From contig CAIXCY010000095.1 of assembly GCA_903918045.1 (NCBI GenBank), positions 1 to 64,000 on the forward strand: a stretch of 64,000 bases of DNA, read 5' to 3'. The position numbers and the translations under genes were made by a program. This stretch comes from an uncultured Bacteroidia bacterium (GTDB lineage: Bacteria; Bacteroidota; Bacteroidia; Bacteroidales; Prolixibacteraceae). Position 1 is the first letter of the stretch; each line of letters opens with the position of its first letter. The notes beneath the pieces are model-generated. The model made no database searches and was not told where the DNA came from. It saw nothing but the letters and a program-made list of their open reading frames with translations. Shown here piece by piece: positions 51,705 to 61,321 of this stretch.

Positions 51705-54700
51705 ATGGATAAGGAAATCCTTCTGGGAAATACCAAAATGTATGTCGATGAGAATCCCGTTAAAGGAGGATTTACTAATTTTCAGGAGGAAACCTTTTAT
51801 AAAATTTCGAATTACAATCGGATGGATCCGTTTTTTATGACCATCCTGAGTAATTCAGACCATTGGATGTTTATTTCCAGCAACGGGGCACTGACTGCCG
51901 GTCGCAAGGATCCTGACAACGCTTTGTTTCCCTATTACACCGTGGATAAAATCCAGGATTCAGCTGAAATTACGGGAAGTAAAACAGTACTGCTGGTTAA
52001 AAATCAGAAAAGCACTTTCTTGTGGGAACCATTCTCTGATAGGTATACCGGGATTTATAAAATTGAGCGAAATATCTATAAGAATAATTACGGGAATAAA
52101 ATTGTATTCGAGGAGATCAATATTGACCTTGGCGTAGTATTCTCATACTGTTGGATGAATAGCGAAACATTTGGGTTTATCCGCAAGTCAACGCTGAAAA
52201 ACTCGGGGGAGACCGATTTGACTGTCTCTGTGTTAGATGGGATTCAGAATATCTTGCCGGCAGGATTAAACCGATCACTCCAACTCTCCTTAAGTAATCT
52301 GGTGGATGCGTATAAAAAGAGTGAGTTGATTGCTGATCAGTCTATTGCCTTATATATGCTGAGCGCTGTCATTGTTGACAAAGCAGAACCAAGCGAATCG
52401 TTGAATACCACCATTGTTTGGTCGGAAGGTTTTGACAATCCAAAAATTCTGTTAAGTTCAAATCAAATCGGTAATTTCAGAAAAGGAGAATCACTACAAA
52501 CTGAAACTGATATTCGGGCAACGCGTGGTGCCTATTTTATCAATGCAGAGGTTGATCTCACAGCCGGCAACCAAAAAACATGGCATATTGTCTCCGAAAT
52601 CAATAAAGATTTGGGGTATCTCGCCTCCCTGAAACAATTCTTAAACCAGAATAAGGATATGGCCACCCCGCTGCAGGATGATGTGAATAATGGCACAAGG
52701 GAGATGATCAGAATTCTGGCCTCAGCAGATGGATTGCAGCTTAGCGCGGATAAGTTAAGTGTAAACAGGCACGTTTCGAATGTATTTTTCAATGTCATGC
52801 GCGGGGGTATTTTTGTTGATAATTATTCCCTTTTAAAATCAGATCTGATTGAATTTATTATCAGCGCAAATAAATCTGTTTATACTAGAAATATTGAATT
52901 TATCGAAGCATTTGAATCATCGATTGATTATCCTTCCCTGATAAAAGATGTGGCAAATCATGGTGATCCTCAGTTAGTCCGTTTGTGTTATGAATATTTG
53001 CCCCTTGCCTTCAGCCGCAGGCATGGTGACCCGTCAAGACCATGGAATCTCTTTGCTATAGAGATGAGGCGTGAAGATGGTTCGAGAAACCTCAATTACC
53101 AGGGAAACTGGAGGGATATCTTTCAGAATTGGGAAGCGCTTTGCCTCTCATACCCTTCATTTACGGAGAGTATAATTTGTAAATTTTTAAATGCTTCTAC
53201 TCCAGATGGTTACAATCCCTTTCGAATTACCCGTAACGGGATTGACTGGGATACTCCCGACCCACACGATCCATGGGCCAGCATCGGCTATTGGGGCGAT
53301 CACCAGATCATTTACCTGCAGAAATTTCTTGAGAATTCTGCCCGGTTTCACCCTGGTGCATTAAATACAATGCTCACAAGCGACATTTTTGCCTATGCCA
53401 ATGTCCCATATCGTATTAAAAGTTATACAGATATTCAAGGGGATCCTTATAACACGATCGACTTCGATCTGCAGGCCGAGAGTCTTGCCCGTGAGCGAGT
53501 AAATGAAAAGGGGAGTGACGGGAAACTGGTCTGGACTGCCAAGGGTGAAGTGCTACTGGTCAATTTTACCGAGAAGCTATTGGCGACTGTTCTTGCCAAA
53601 CTATCCAATTTTATCCCTGAAGCTGGGATCTGGCTAAACACACAACGTCCGGAATGGAATGACGCAAACAATGCATTGGTAGGAAATGGCGTTTCAATGG
53701 TCACCCTTTACTATATGCGCAGACTTGGAGCCTTCTGCATCGAACTTTTTAGTCAGACAAGCGAAAATAAGGTTGAGGTTTCAATTGAAATAGCTGCATT
53801 GTTCAATTCAATCCTGAAAACCCTGATACAGTTTGAACCACTTCTTTCAGCTGATATTTCTGACCAGAACAGGAAGTTGATCGTTGATGAATTAGGAACG
53901 GCAGGTTCCAACTACCGCTGGGGAATTTACAATCGCGGATTTTCGGGTTCTAAACAAGCCATTGAAACCAATGCCCTCTCCGATTTATTCCGGTTAATGG
54001 TTAAGCATATTGATCATACTATTCGTAAAAACAGACGTGAGGATCACCTGTATCATGCATATAACCTGATATCGATCAGAGAAAAATCTGTTTCAATCAG
54101 ATATCTCTACGAAATGCTTGAAGGGCAGGTTGCCGTGCTAAGTGCCGGTGTATTAAAGCCTGACGAAGTCAATGACCTACTTGATGCCCTGAAAAAAAGT
54201 GCGATATTCCGCAAGGATCAAAACAGCTACATGCTATATCCCGACAGGCAGCTGAAAAGGTTCGCAGAAAAGAATATCATTCCGTCTGAATTTGTTCTTA
54301 ATTGCCCGTTTCTTTTGAAGCAGATTGCTGATAATTTAAAGCGTATTATAAGTGTTGATGTAAATGGAAATTACCATTTTAACAGCCATTTCAGAAACGC
54401 TGCTGATGTCAGATTCGCACTGGACCAGATTATAAATGGCGGTCCGGATGAAAATGAGAAGGAGCAGGTTCTTCAGATATTTGAAAAAATCTTTGATCAT
54501 CAGTCTTTTACAGGCCGATCCGGCGCCTTTTATGGCTATGAAGGTTTAGGGTGTATCTATTGGCATATGGTATCCAAACTGTTACTGGCGATCTATGAAA
54601 ATTATTTTTCAGCCTTAAAAAATAACACCGGAAAAGTGCAGCTTGAGCGTCTGCAAGCCCACTATTTCGATGTCAGAAAAGGTTTGGGGTTCAATAAATC

Positions 54701-55157
54701 TCCGGAGATATTTGGTGCATTTCCTACCGATCCCTATTCCCATACCCCTGGAAATGGAGGGGCAAAACAACCCGGAATGACTGGGCAGGTAAAGGAAGAC
54801 ATCATCACACGTTTTGGTGAATTGGGCATTTTCGTTGAGGATGGAAAAATAGTCTTTATTCCTGCCTTGCTTCGAAACTCTGAATTTTTGGATACAAATA
54901 TCGACTTTCACTATGTATCTTTGCATCACAAAGATTGCACTATACAGCTTGCCGCAAAGAGCCTTGCCTTTACCTTTTGTCAGGTGCTATTTGTGTACCA
55001 TGTTGCCCCGCATGAATCAATTGCGATTGTAAATCAACGTGGAGAAATTACAGAAATTGATGGACTTTCTTTGGATACTTTAACATCAGATTCAATATTC
55101 AACAGATTGGGAACGATAAAACAGGTAGATGTTTTTCTTAAACCATATCTTGATTAA
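51705..55157 (+). CDS. GH149-type beta-1,3-oligoglucan phosphorylase
   Basis: The 1150-residue protein has no signal peptide, so it is cytoplasmic. Length and layout (N-terminal beta-sandwich, long alpha/alpha-barrel) match the GH94/GH149/GH161 phosphorylases. Barrel motifs are DPWASIGYWGDHQIIYL and RPEWNDANNALVG; the WND Asp (D653) corresponds to the general acid of GH94 enzymes. GH149 members are about 1100 residues and act on beta-1,3-glucans, whereas GH161 members are shorter. Phosphorolysis would give glucose 1-phosphate, saving ATP. Placement beside the symporter and laminarinases supports this. Specificity is inferred; no search was run. Confidence 0.8.
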   Translation: MDKEILLGNTKMYVDENPVKGGFTNFQEETFYKISNYNRMDPFFMTILSNSDHWMFISSNGALTAGRKDPDNALFPYYTVDKIQDSAEITGSKTVLLVKNQKSTFLWEPFSDRYTGIYKIERNIYKNNYGNKIVFEEINIDLGVVFSYCWMNSETFGFIRKSTLKNSGETDLTVSVLDGIQNILPAGLNRSLQLSLSNLVDAYKKSELIADQSIALYMLSAVIVDKAEPSESLNTTIVWSEGFDNPKILLSSNQIGNFRKGESLQTETDIRATRGAYFINAEVDLTAGNQKTWHIVSEINKDLGYLASLKQFLNQNKDMATPLQDDVNNGTREMIRILASADGLQLSADKLSVNRHVSNVFFNVMRGGIFVDNYSLLKSDLIEFIISANKSVYTRNIEFIEAFESSIDYPSLIKDVANHGDPQLVRLCYEYLPLAFSRRHGDPSRPWNLFAIEMRREDGSRNLNYQGNWRDIFQNWEALCLSYPSFTESIICKFLNASTPDGYNPFRITRNGIDWDTPDPHDPWASIGYWGDHQIIYLQKFLENSARFHPGALNTMLTSDIFAYANVPYRIKSYTDIQGDPYNTIDFDLQAESLARERVNEKGSDGKLVWTAKGEVLLVNFTEKLLATVLAKLSNFIPEAGIWLNTQRPEWNDANNALVGNGVSMVTLYYMRRLGAFCIELFSQTSENKVEVSIEIAALFNSILKTLIQFEPLLSADISDQNRKLIVDELGTAGSNYRWGIYNRGFSGSKQAIETNALSDLFRLMVKHIDHTIRKNRREDHLYHAYNLISIREKSVSIRYLYEMLEGQVAVLSAGVLKPDEVNDLLDALKKSAIFRKDQNSYMLYPDRQLKRFAEKNIIPSEFVLNCPFLLKQIADNLKRIISVDVNGNYHFNSHFRNAADVRFALDQIINGGPDENEKEQVLQIFEKIFDHQSFTGRSGAFYGYEGLGCIYWHMVSKLLLAIYENYFSALKNNTGKVQLERLQAHYFDVRKGLGFNKSPEIFGAFPTDPYSHTPGNGGAKQPGMTGQVKEDIITRFGELGIFVEDGKIVFIPALLRNSEFLDTNIDFHYVSLHHKDCTIQLAAKSLAFTFCQVLFVYHVAPHESIAIVNQRGEITEIDGLSLDTLTSDSIFNRLGTIKQVDVFLKPYLD

Positions 55158-55209
55158 CGGTTAAATTAAAGGATTTTTTTTCGCTGCATTTTAAAATTAT
55201 TTTCTTCGG

Positions 55210-56655
55210 ATGAGAACAACTGTAAAACTTGTATTGCTTATTTTATTTATTTCTATCCTTTTTAGATGTTCCAAATCAGGTATCACTCCGACTCCCGATC
55301 CGGTCAAACCTATCCCGACAGTAAAGAATGATGTGACCTTCTGGCTGACTAAGGCAGATCAGTCGGTGTTACTTCAAAAACAAACGACCATTTTAGGCTT
55401 TGGTACGGCCGTAAATACTTATCCAACGATTACGGTTGATGATTCCCAAACCTTCCAGGCAGTTGATGGCTTTGGTTTTGCCCTAACCGGAGGAAGTGCA
55501 CAGGTAATTAATTCATTAGATTCATCAGTTAAAAATAAATTATTACAGGAGTTGTTTGGCGCCGATTCGACTTCAATATCAATCAGTTATTTAAGAATCA
55601 GCATCGGAGCATCTGATTTGAATAGTGCCCCTTTTTCTTATGATGATATACCTGAAGGCCAGGCAGATATGAACTTATCGAATTTTAGTCTTGCGGCAGA
55701 TACAATCGATTTAGTTCCGGTTTTAAAAGCGATTCTGACTATAAATCCTGCTATAAAGATCATTGCAGCTCCTTGGTCAGCACCAGTTTGGATGAAAGAT
55801 AATAATAGCACTGTTGGCGGGAGCTTACAGTCAATCTATTATGACGTATATGCGAAGTACTTTGTAAAATATATTCAGAAGATGAAAGATGCGGGAATTA
55901 CGATCACCGCAATTACACCTCAAAATGAACCCTTGTATGGCGGCAATAATCCCAGTATGCTAATGTCGGCATCTCAGCAGGCACAATTCATTAAAAATAA
56001 TCTGGGACCAGGCTTTCAGGCAGCAGGTATTACCACCAGGATTGTTTGCTATGATCACAATTGCGACCAGCCCGGATATCCGATTGCCGTATTAGGCGAT
56101 GCTGGTGCACAACCTTTTGTCGATGGTTCTGCTTTTCATCTCTATGGAGGTGACATAACCGCTTTATCCGTTTTACACAATGCCTTTCCGAATAAAAATG
56201 TTTATTTTACAGAACAGTATACCTCTTCAACTGCCGATTTCGGGGGTGATCTAAAATGGCATCTTAAAAATGTAATCATTGGTTCTATGGCCAACTGGAG
56301 TAAAGTGGCTCTGGAATGGAATCTGGCCAGCGATGCCGCTTATCAGCCCCATACTCCTGGTGGTTGTAATACCTGTAAAGGTGCGATAACGATCAATACA
56401 AGCAATAGTTTCACCAGAAATGTAGGTTATTATATTGTTGCTCATGCTTCAAAATTTGTACCGGCAGGTTCAGTTAGGATTTCGAGCAATCCTACCGGTA
56501 ATTTAAACTGTGTGGCGTTTAAAACACCAGCAGGGAAAAGAGTTTTGATTGTGGAAAATGATGGGACAGGCGCAGCAATCTTTAATTTACGCTACAATGA
56601 TAAGTGGACTTCACCAATTCTGGAAAGCGGTTCTGCGGCTACATTCATCTGGTGA
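55210..56655 (+). CDS. GH30 lipoprotein, probable beta-1,6-glucanase
   Basis: The 481-residue lipoprotein (lipobox LFRC) has a (beta/alpha)8 barrel with a side beta-domain. The acid/base is E240 in TPQNEPLYG and the nucleophile is E335 in VYFTEQYTS. The N-terminal VDGFGFALTGGSAQ and PWSAPVWMKDN are GH30 marks; in laminarin-type loci these are usually subfamily 3, beta-1,6-glucanases. It would remove beta-1,6 branches. A paralogue lies on the other side of the GH81 gene. Confidence 0.92.
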   Translation: MRTTVKLVLLILFISILFRCSKSGITPTPDPVKPIPTVKNDVTFWLTKADQSVLLQKQTTILGFGTAVNTYPTITVDDSQTFQAVDGFGFALTGGSAQVINSLDSSVKNKLLQELFGADSTSISISYLRISIGASDLNSAPFSYDDIPEGQADMNLSNFSLAADTIDLVPVLKAILTINPAIKIIAAPWSAPVWMKDNNSTVGGSLQSIYYDVYAKYFVKYIQKMKDAGITITAITPQNEPLYGGNNPSMLMSASQQAQFIKNNLGPGFQAAGITTRIVCYDHNCDQPGYPIAVLGDAGAQPFVDGSAFHLYGGDITALSVLHNAFPNKNVYFTEQYTSSTADFGGDLKWHLKNVIIGSMANWSKVALEWNLASDAAYQPHTPGGCNTCKGAITINTSNSFTRNVGYYIVAHASKFVPAGSVRISSNPTGNLNCVAFKTPAGKRVLIVENDGTGAAIFNLRYNDKWTSPILESGSAATFIW

Positions 56656-56764
56656 TGATCATGAAATAAATTACCGCTGATCTCTGATCTATTTCTTTTT
56701 GGGTGCCGGATTGCCCGGATTATATTCCCTTGCTTTATAAATAACGCATCTAATTCCCAAAAGA

Positions 56765-59700
56765 ATGAACAAAATACTAATCCTTATCCTGAACATCACA
56801 CTGTTGTTTTCCATTAACCTTTCCGGCCAGATGGTGCCTATGGGAAGCGGAAGTTATACGATGCAGTTGCCTCCCCCCGACGCGGCAGGCAGGAATGTAA
56901 ATCCAAACGGAACTCCCAGGATCTCGGGTGCTGCATTAACAAAACCAGTTGCTACAAGCGATTGGTGGACCGGCTTACTCACAGATAACGATGCTACCAA
57001 TGGCGCCAATCTTTATAATTATCCGCTCTCGCTTAAAGGGGGTTCAGGTGGTCTGATTCTGAGCTATACCTTTCTGGGTGGAGGGGCAAATGATACCCGG
57101 CAACCGATGAGTCCTGACCAACCATTGGTTTTAGGTGTAACCGGATTAACCGGAACATTCCCCACAGTCTCTGATTACTCCGACTGGACGGTTACAACCT
57201 CCTGGAACAGCACAGGACACAACTTTAATGCGACGATAGGGATGGGAATGCCCTTTGTTTATTGTACAATTGGAACTTCGGATGTTGCGTCGGTCACTGT
57301 TAATATTGGCACCGTTTCTGTTCAGAACGAAATGATCCTTGTCACGAATTCATTGAGCGGATCTAATTTTGCCATTTATGCTCCGGTAGGGTCAACCTGG
57401 ACGCAATCCAATAAAACCTATTCTTCAACCCTTTCGGGGAAAAACTATTTTTCGGCGGTTATGTTACCACCGGGGCTTGTGGCTGCAACCGTTGCAAACG
57501 ATTTCAAACAATATGCCTATGTCTTCCCTGCCAATACTTCAGTTAGCTGGGCATACGACAATGCCATATCAACAGTTAAATCTACGTTCACGGTTAGCGC
57601 TGATGTTAAAGAGGGTGCAGGAACAACGGTTCTTTTGGGGTTATTGCCGCATCAGTGGGCTCATTTAGGGTCGGGTTCTCCACAGCCTGGAGCTTATTCT
57701 TTTAATACCTCCCGCGGAACGATGAAGATGTTGTCATCCAATACGTTTACAATTGAAAACAAATTCAGGGGGATCTTATCAACGCTACCAAATACGGCAA
57801 AATATAGTCCTGGATTTGATCCGGCTGCCCTGAATTCAAAAATAGATCTTGTAAAGGGGGAGGGGCTTGCCCTTTGGACCGATTCCTATAACGAAGGTTT
57901 GGCAATGAACAGGCTGATCCAGGTTGCCAAAATCGCCGATCAGATTGGAAATACTCAGGCCCGCGATCAGATTGTTAATACCGTGAAAACCCGTCTGGAA
58001 AACTGGTTTAAGGCTGATCCCGGAGAGAACGCTTTCCTGTTTTATTACAATACAATGTGGACCACAATGATCGGTTATCCTGCCGGATACTCTGCCGATG
58101 CAAATCTGAATGATCACCATTTTCATTACGGCTATTTTATCAGCGCCGCTGCAGCTGTTGAACAGTTTCAGCCGGGATGGGCAGCAAACTGGGGCCCAAT
58201 GGTAAATATGCTCGTGAAAGATGCCGCCAACTGGGATAAAACCGATCTTAAATTTCCTTTTCTTAGAAATTTCAATCCCTATGCAGGACATAGTTTTGCA
58301 GCTGGCTTGCTGAACACTGAACCGCACGGCAACAACCAGGAATCCTCTTCTGAAGCGATGAACTTCAACTCCTCATTGATAAACTGGGGCGAACTTACGG
58401 GAAACACAACGATCCGCGATCTGGGTATTTATCTTTATACCACAGAACAAACCGGTATAGAAGAGTACTGGTTTAATATGAATAAACGAAATTTCGGGCC
58501 CAACTATTCTCAGATGATGTGTTCACGCGTCTGGAGTGATGGGTATGATAACGGCACGTTCTGGACCGGCGATATTGCCGCTATGTATGGAATTGAAATG
58601 TTCCCTCTAACAGGAGCTTCACTCTATCTGGGGCAGAATAGCTCTTATGTGACTGATTTGTGGAACGACATGAAGACAAAAACTGCTGTTTTGGCCAAGA
58701 CTCCAAACGATAACCTGTGGTTCGATATTTATTGGTCCTACGCGGCACTGGCTGATGCGCAAAGTGCTGTATCACTTTATGACGCCTATCCCGGCTATAA
58801 ACCTAAAGGGGGTTGCTCCGATGCACAAACCTATCACTGGCTTCATAGTTTAAACGGCTCCGGATCTGTGGATGGTTCGATTACGGCAAATTATCCCATC
58901 GCGGCAGTTTTTAACAAAGCAGGAGATAAAACCTATGTTGCCCATAATTATGGCACGGGTGAAATTACAGTTTCCTGGTCGGATGGTTTTTCGATGGCTG
59001 TTCCCGCCAGAACAATGAAGAGTAGTAAAGACGTTGCAGTAACTGCAACCCTCACCGCCTCTGCTTCACAGGTTGCGACCAATGGAAGTGTAACCCTTTC
59101 AGCAGCAACAAGCGGATCGGGAATAACAAAGGTTGAATTCTATGATGGAACGGCACTTATCGGCACCTCGGTAACATCGCCTTATACCGTGACCGCTTCA
59201 TCTCTTACGGCAAAGATTCATGGCTTCACTGCAAAAGTTTACATGGGAGCAGCATTACAGTTGTCAAATGTTGTAACAGTAATCGTGGGCTCCAGACTTC
59301 CTTATGGTGGAACGGTTGTCTCAATTCCTTCGCAGGTCATCGAAGCCGGTAATTACGATATTTACGAGGGGGGAATTGGTCAGAATATCACTTATTTTGA
59401 TGTAACAACCGCCAATGAGGCTGGTACTTTCCGTACTCCTGAATATGTCGATGCAAGCCCCGTGCCGGGAGAAGGCAATGTAGTAAGTTTTATCGTAAGC
59501 GGTGAGTGGCTTACCTATAGTGCAAATATTGCGCAGGCGGGTGCCTATGATCTTTCCATTCGGTACACCTCCGGAAATGCCGGCGGTGGTGGTCCATTCC
59601 ATATTGAAGTTGATGGTTCAACGGTTGCGTCCAATATTACAGTTGACTTTACAGATTCAAACTGGAGCGTATGGGCTTCCAAATCTGTTCCAGGTGTTAT

Positions 59701-61312
59701 TCTGCCTGCGGGACAACATGTCATAAAGCTTGCATTTGATAACGGAGGATTTAATATCGGAAAGGTTTCCTTTACCTACAAAGGTGTGGCAACTCCCTCA
59801 TTGGCCTTATCTCTAAACACGTTGGCCGTGTCGATGATGTCCGGAAGCAAAAAATCGTTTGATGTCATTTCAAATATCAGCTGGATGGCTGTGAGCGATC
59901 AGAATTGGCTTACGATCACGAATGGAACTGGTTTTGGTAATGGCACTGTAATTTTAACAGCCATGGAAAACATGATGATGTCGTCCAGGAGTGCGAATAT
60001 TAAGGTGTCTGGCAATGGAGTGTCTGACCAATTCTTAACGATTACGCAGGATGCCGGTGGATATTCGTACCTGGGTGTCTCCGTAAATAATTTAAACATT
60101 GGAATTTCATCAGGAAGTATTCAAACATTTGATATCAGTTCAAATGTAACCTGGAGTGCAGCATCCGATCAGCCCTGGCTGGTAATCAGTAGTTCAGGTG
60201 GAACTGGTAGCTTACAACTTACCCTTACCGCGCAAGCAAATTCTGCCCCTATTGACCGGGTTGCAACAGTTACAATTGCTGGTGGTGGTGTTGCCACAAA
60301 AACGGTGGTCGTTACCCAGTCAGCAGCACCTGTTCAAGCTTCCCTCCCAATTGATTTTGAAACAGGAACCTATAGTTGGACCGATTTTAACGGAGGAGTG
60401 GCTACTGTAATTGCCAACCCTCATGCTTCAGGGATAAACACAAGTTCAAAAGTTGCCCAGATCATCAGGAACGGTGGTGCAACCTGGGCTGGAAGCTATT
60501 TGACGCTTGGTACTAAAATTGACTTCACTGCGGCATCCACATTTTCAATGAAAGTATATTCCACCCGGGCTGGGGTGCCTGTCCTTTTTAAACTTGAGGG
60601 GGATAATGTGCCAACTGCTGAAGTATCTGCAAATACGACCGTTGCAAATACCTGGGAAACATTGACCTGGAATTTTGCCGGGAACACCTCAAATATCTTC
60701 AACAAGTTAACCTTAATGTTTGATTTTGGAACCGTTGGTGATGGCTCGGCCAATTCAACTTTCCTTTTCGACGACATTAACCTGATAAGCAGTTCAGCCA
60801 GCGTATTAAATGTTTCTGTAAATACTTTGACAATAGGAGCACAGGCCAATAGTATTAAAACCTTTGATATTTTGGCCAATATCACCTGGACCTTAACCAG
60901 TGACCAGGAATGGTTAACTTCAGGCATTCAAACAGGTTCAGGAAATGGATCAATAACGTTAACTGCAGGTGCAAATCCAACTATCGCCTCAAGAATTGCT
61001 AACATATCAGTGTCAGGCACCGGAGTCCCTACCCAAACAATTACAATAACTCAGGATGGAGGGACAACAGGTGTCATTGATATTTCTGAAGATCAGTTTT
61101 CAATCCATCCAAATCCGGTTTCAACAATTTTATATATTAACTCAAAACCGGGAATTTTAAATTTCAGCATTTATGACATGAGCGGGAAAATGGTAATGAA
61201 TGGAAAAATTGTTGATTATCAAATAAATGTAGATAACCTCTCAAAAGGTATTTATACACTTAAAATGGATTACAAAACCCGATCTTTAAAACAGAAATTT
61301 ATAAAACAATAA
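56765..61312 (+). CDS. Multidomain GH81 endo-beta-1,3-glucanase with T9SS signal
   Basis: The 1515-residue secreted enzyme contains, in order: signal peptide (1-22); GH81 catalytic region (about 30-745) with DHHFHYGYF (D450) and NNQESSSEAMN (E526, E530, the family's catalytic acids); an Ig-like domain (about 756-842); a CBM6-like module (about 848-1006); two BACON-like repeats (about 1012-1096 and 1101-1188); a beta-sandwich binding module (about 1194-1341); a third BACON-like repeat (about 1347-1430); and a T9SS type A sorting domain (about 1443-1515; HPNPVS, then YDMSGKMV and GIYTLKM). It is the only enzyme of the locus with a T9SS domain. It probably starts attack on insoluble or triple-helical beta-1,3-glucan. 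Confidence 0.94.
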   Translation: MNKILILILNITLLFSINLSGQMVPMGSGSYTMQLPPPDAAGRNVNPNGTPRISGAALTKPVATSDWWTGLLTDNDATNGANLYNYPLSLKGGSGGLILSYTFLGGGANDTRQPMSPDQPLVLGVTGLTGTFPTVSDYSDWTVTTSWNSTGHNFNATIGMGMPFVYCTIGTSDVASVTVNIGTVSVQNEMILVTNSLSGSNFAIYAPVGSTWTQSNKTYSSTLSGKNYFSAVMLPPGLVAATVANDFKQYAYVFPANTSVSWAYDNAISTVKSTFTVSADVKEGAGTTVLLGLLPHQWAHLGSGSPQPGAYSFNTSRGTMKMLSSNTFTIENKFRGILSTLPNTAKYSPGFDPAALNSKIDLVKGEGLALWTDSYNEGLAMNRLIQVAKIADQIGNTQARDQIVNTVKTRLENWFKADPGENAFLFYYNTMWTTMIGYPAGYSADANLNDHHFHYGYFISAAAAVEQFQPGWAANWGPMVNMLVKDAANWDKTDLKFPFLRNFNPYAGHSFAAGLLNTEPHGNNQESSSEAMNFNSSLINWGELTGNTTIRDLGIYLYTTEQTGIEEYWFNMNKRNFGPNYSQMMCSRVWSDGYDNGTFWTGDIAAMYGIEMFPLTGASLYLGQNSSYVTDLWNDMKTKTAVLAKTPNDNLWFDIYWSYAALADAQSAVSLYDAYPGYKPKGGCSDAQTYHWLHSLNGSGSVDGSITANYPIAAVFNKAGDKTYVAHNYGTGEITVSWSDGFSMAVPARTMKSSKDVAVTATLTASASQVATNGSVTLSAATSGSGITKVEFYDGTALIGTSVTSPYTVTASSLTAKIHGFTAKVYMGAALQLSNVVTVIVGSRLPYGGTVVSIPSQVIEAGNYDIYEGGIGQNITYFDVTTANEAGTFRTPEYVDASPVPGEGNVVSFIVSGEWLTYSANIAQAGAYDLSIRYTSGNAGGGGPFHIEVDGSTVASNITVDFTDSNWSVWASKSVPGVILPAGQHVIKLAFDNGGFNIGKVSFTYKGVATPSLALSLNTLAVSMMSGSKKSFDVISNISWMAVSDQNWLTITNGTGFGNGTVILTAMENMMMSSRSANIKVSGNGVSDQFLTITQDAGGYSYLGVSVNNLNIGISSGSIQTFDISSNVTWSAASDQPWLVISSSGGTGSLQLTLTAQANSAPIDRVATVTIAGGGVATKTVVVTQSAAPVQASLPIDFETGTYSWTDFNGGVATVIANPHASGINTSSKVAQIIRNGGATWAGSYLTLGTKIDFTAASTFSMKVYSTRAGVPVLFKLEGDNVPTAEVSANTTVANTWETLTWNFAGNTSNIFNKLTLMFDFGTVGDGSANSTFLFDDINLISSSASVLNVSVNTLTIGAQANSIKTFDILANITWTLTSDQEWLTSGIQTGSGNGSITLTAGANPTIASRIANISVSGTGVPTQTITITQDGGTTGVIDISEDQFSIHPNPVSTILYINSKPGILNFSIYDMSGKMVMNGKIVDYQINVDNLSKGIYTLKMDYKTRSLKQKFIKQ

Positions 61313-61321
61313 TTGCAGGAT

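Noticed and set aside
57836-58327. A 163-codon minus-strand open frame opposite the GH81 gene.
   Set aside because: It overlaps catalytic motifs of GH81 on the other strand and has no promoter or recognisable domain.
61313-61321. TTG start for the second GH30 gene directly after the GH81 stop.
   Set aside because: The ATG at 61322 begins a normal signal peptide; the extra residues MQD would only lengthen it.
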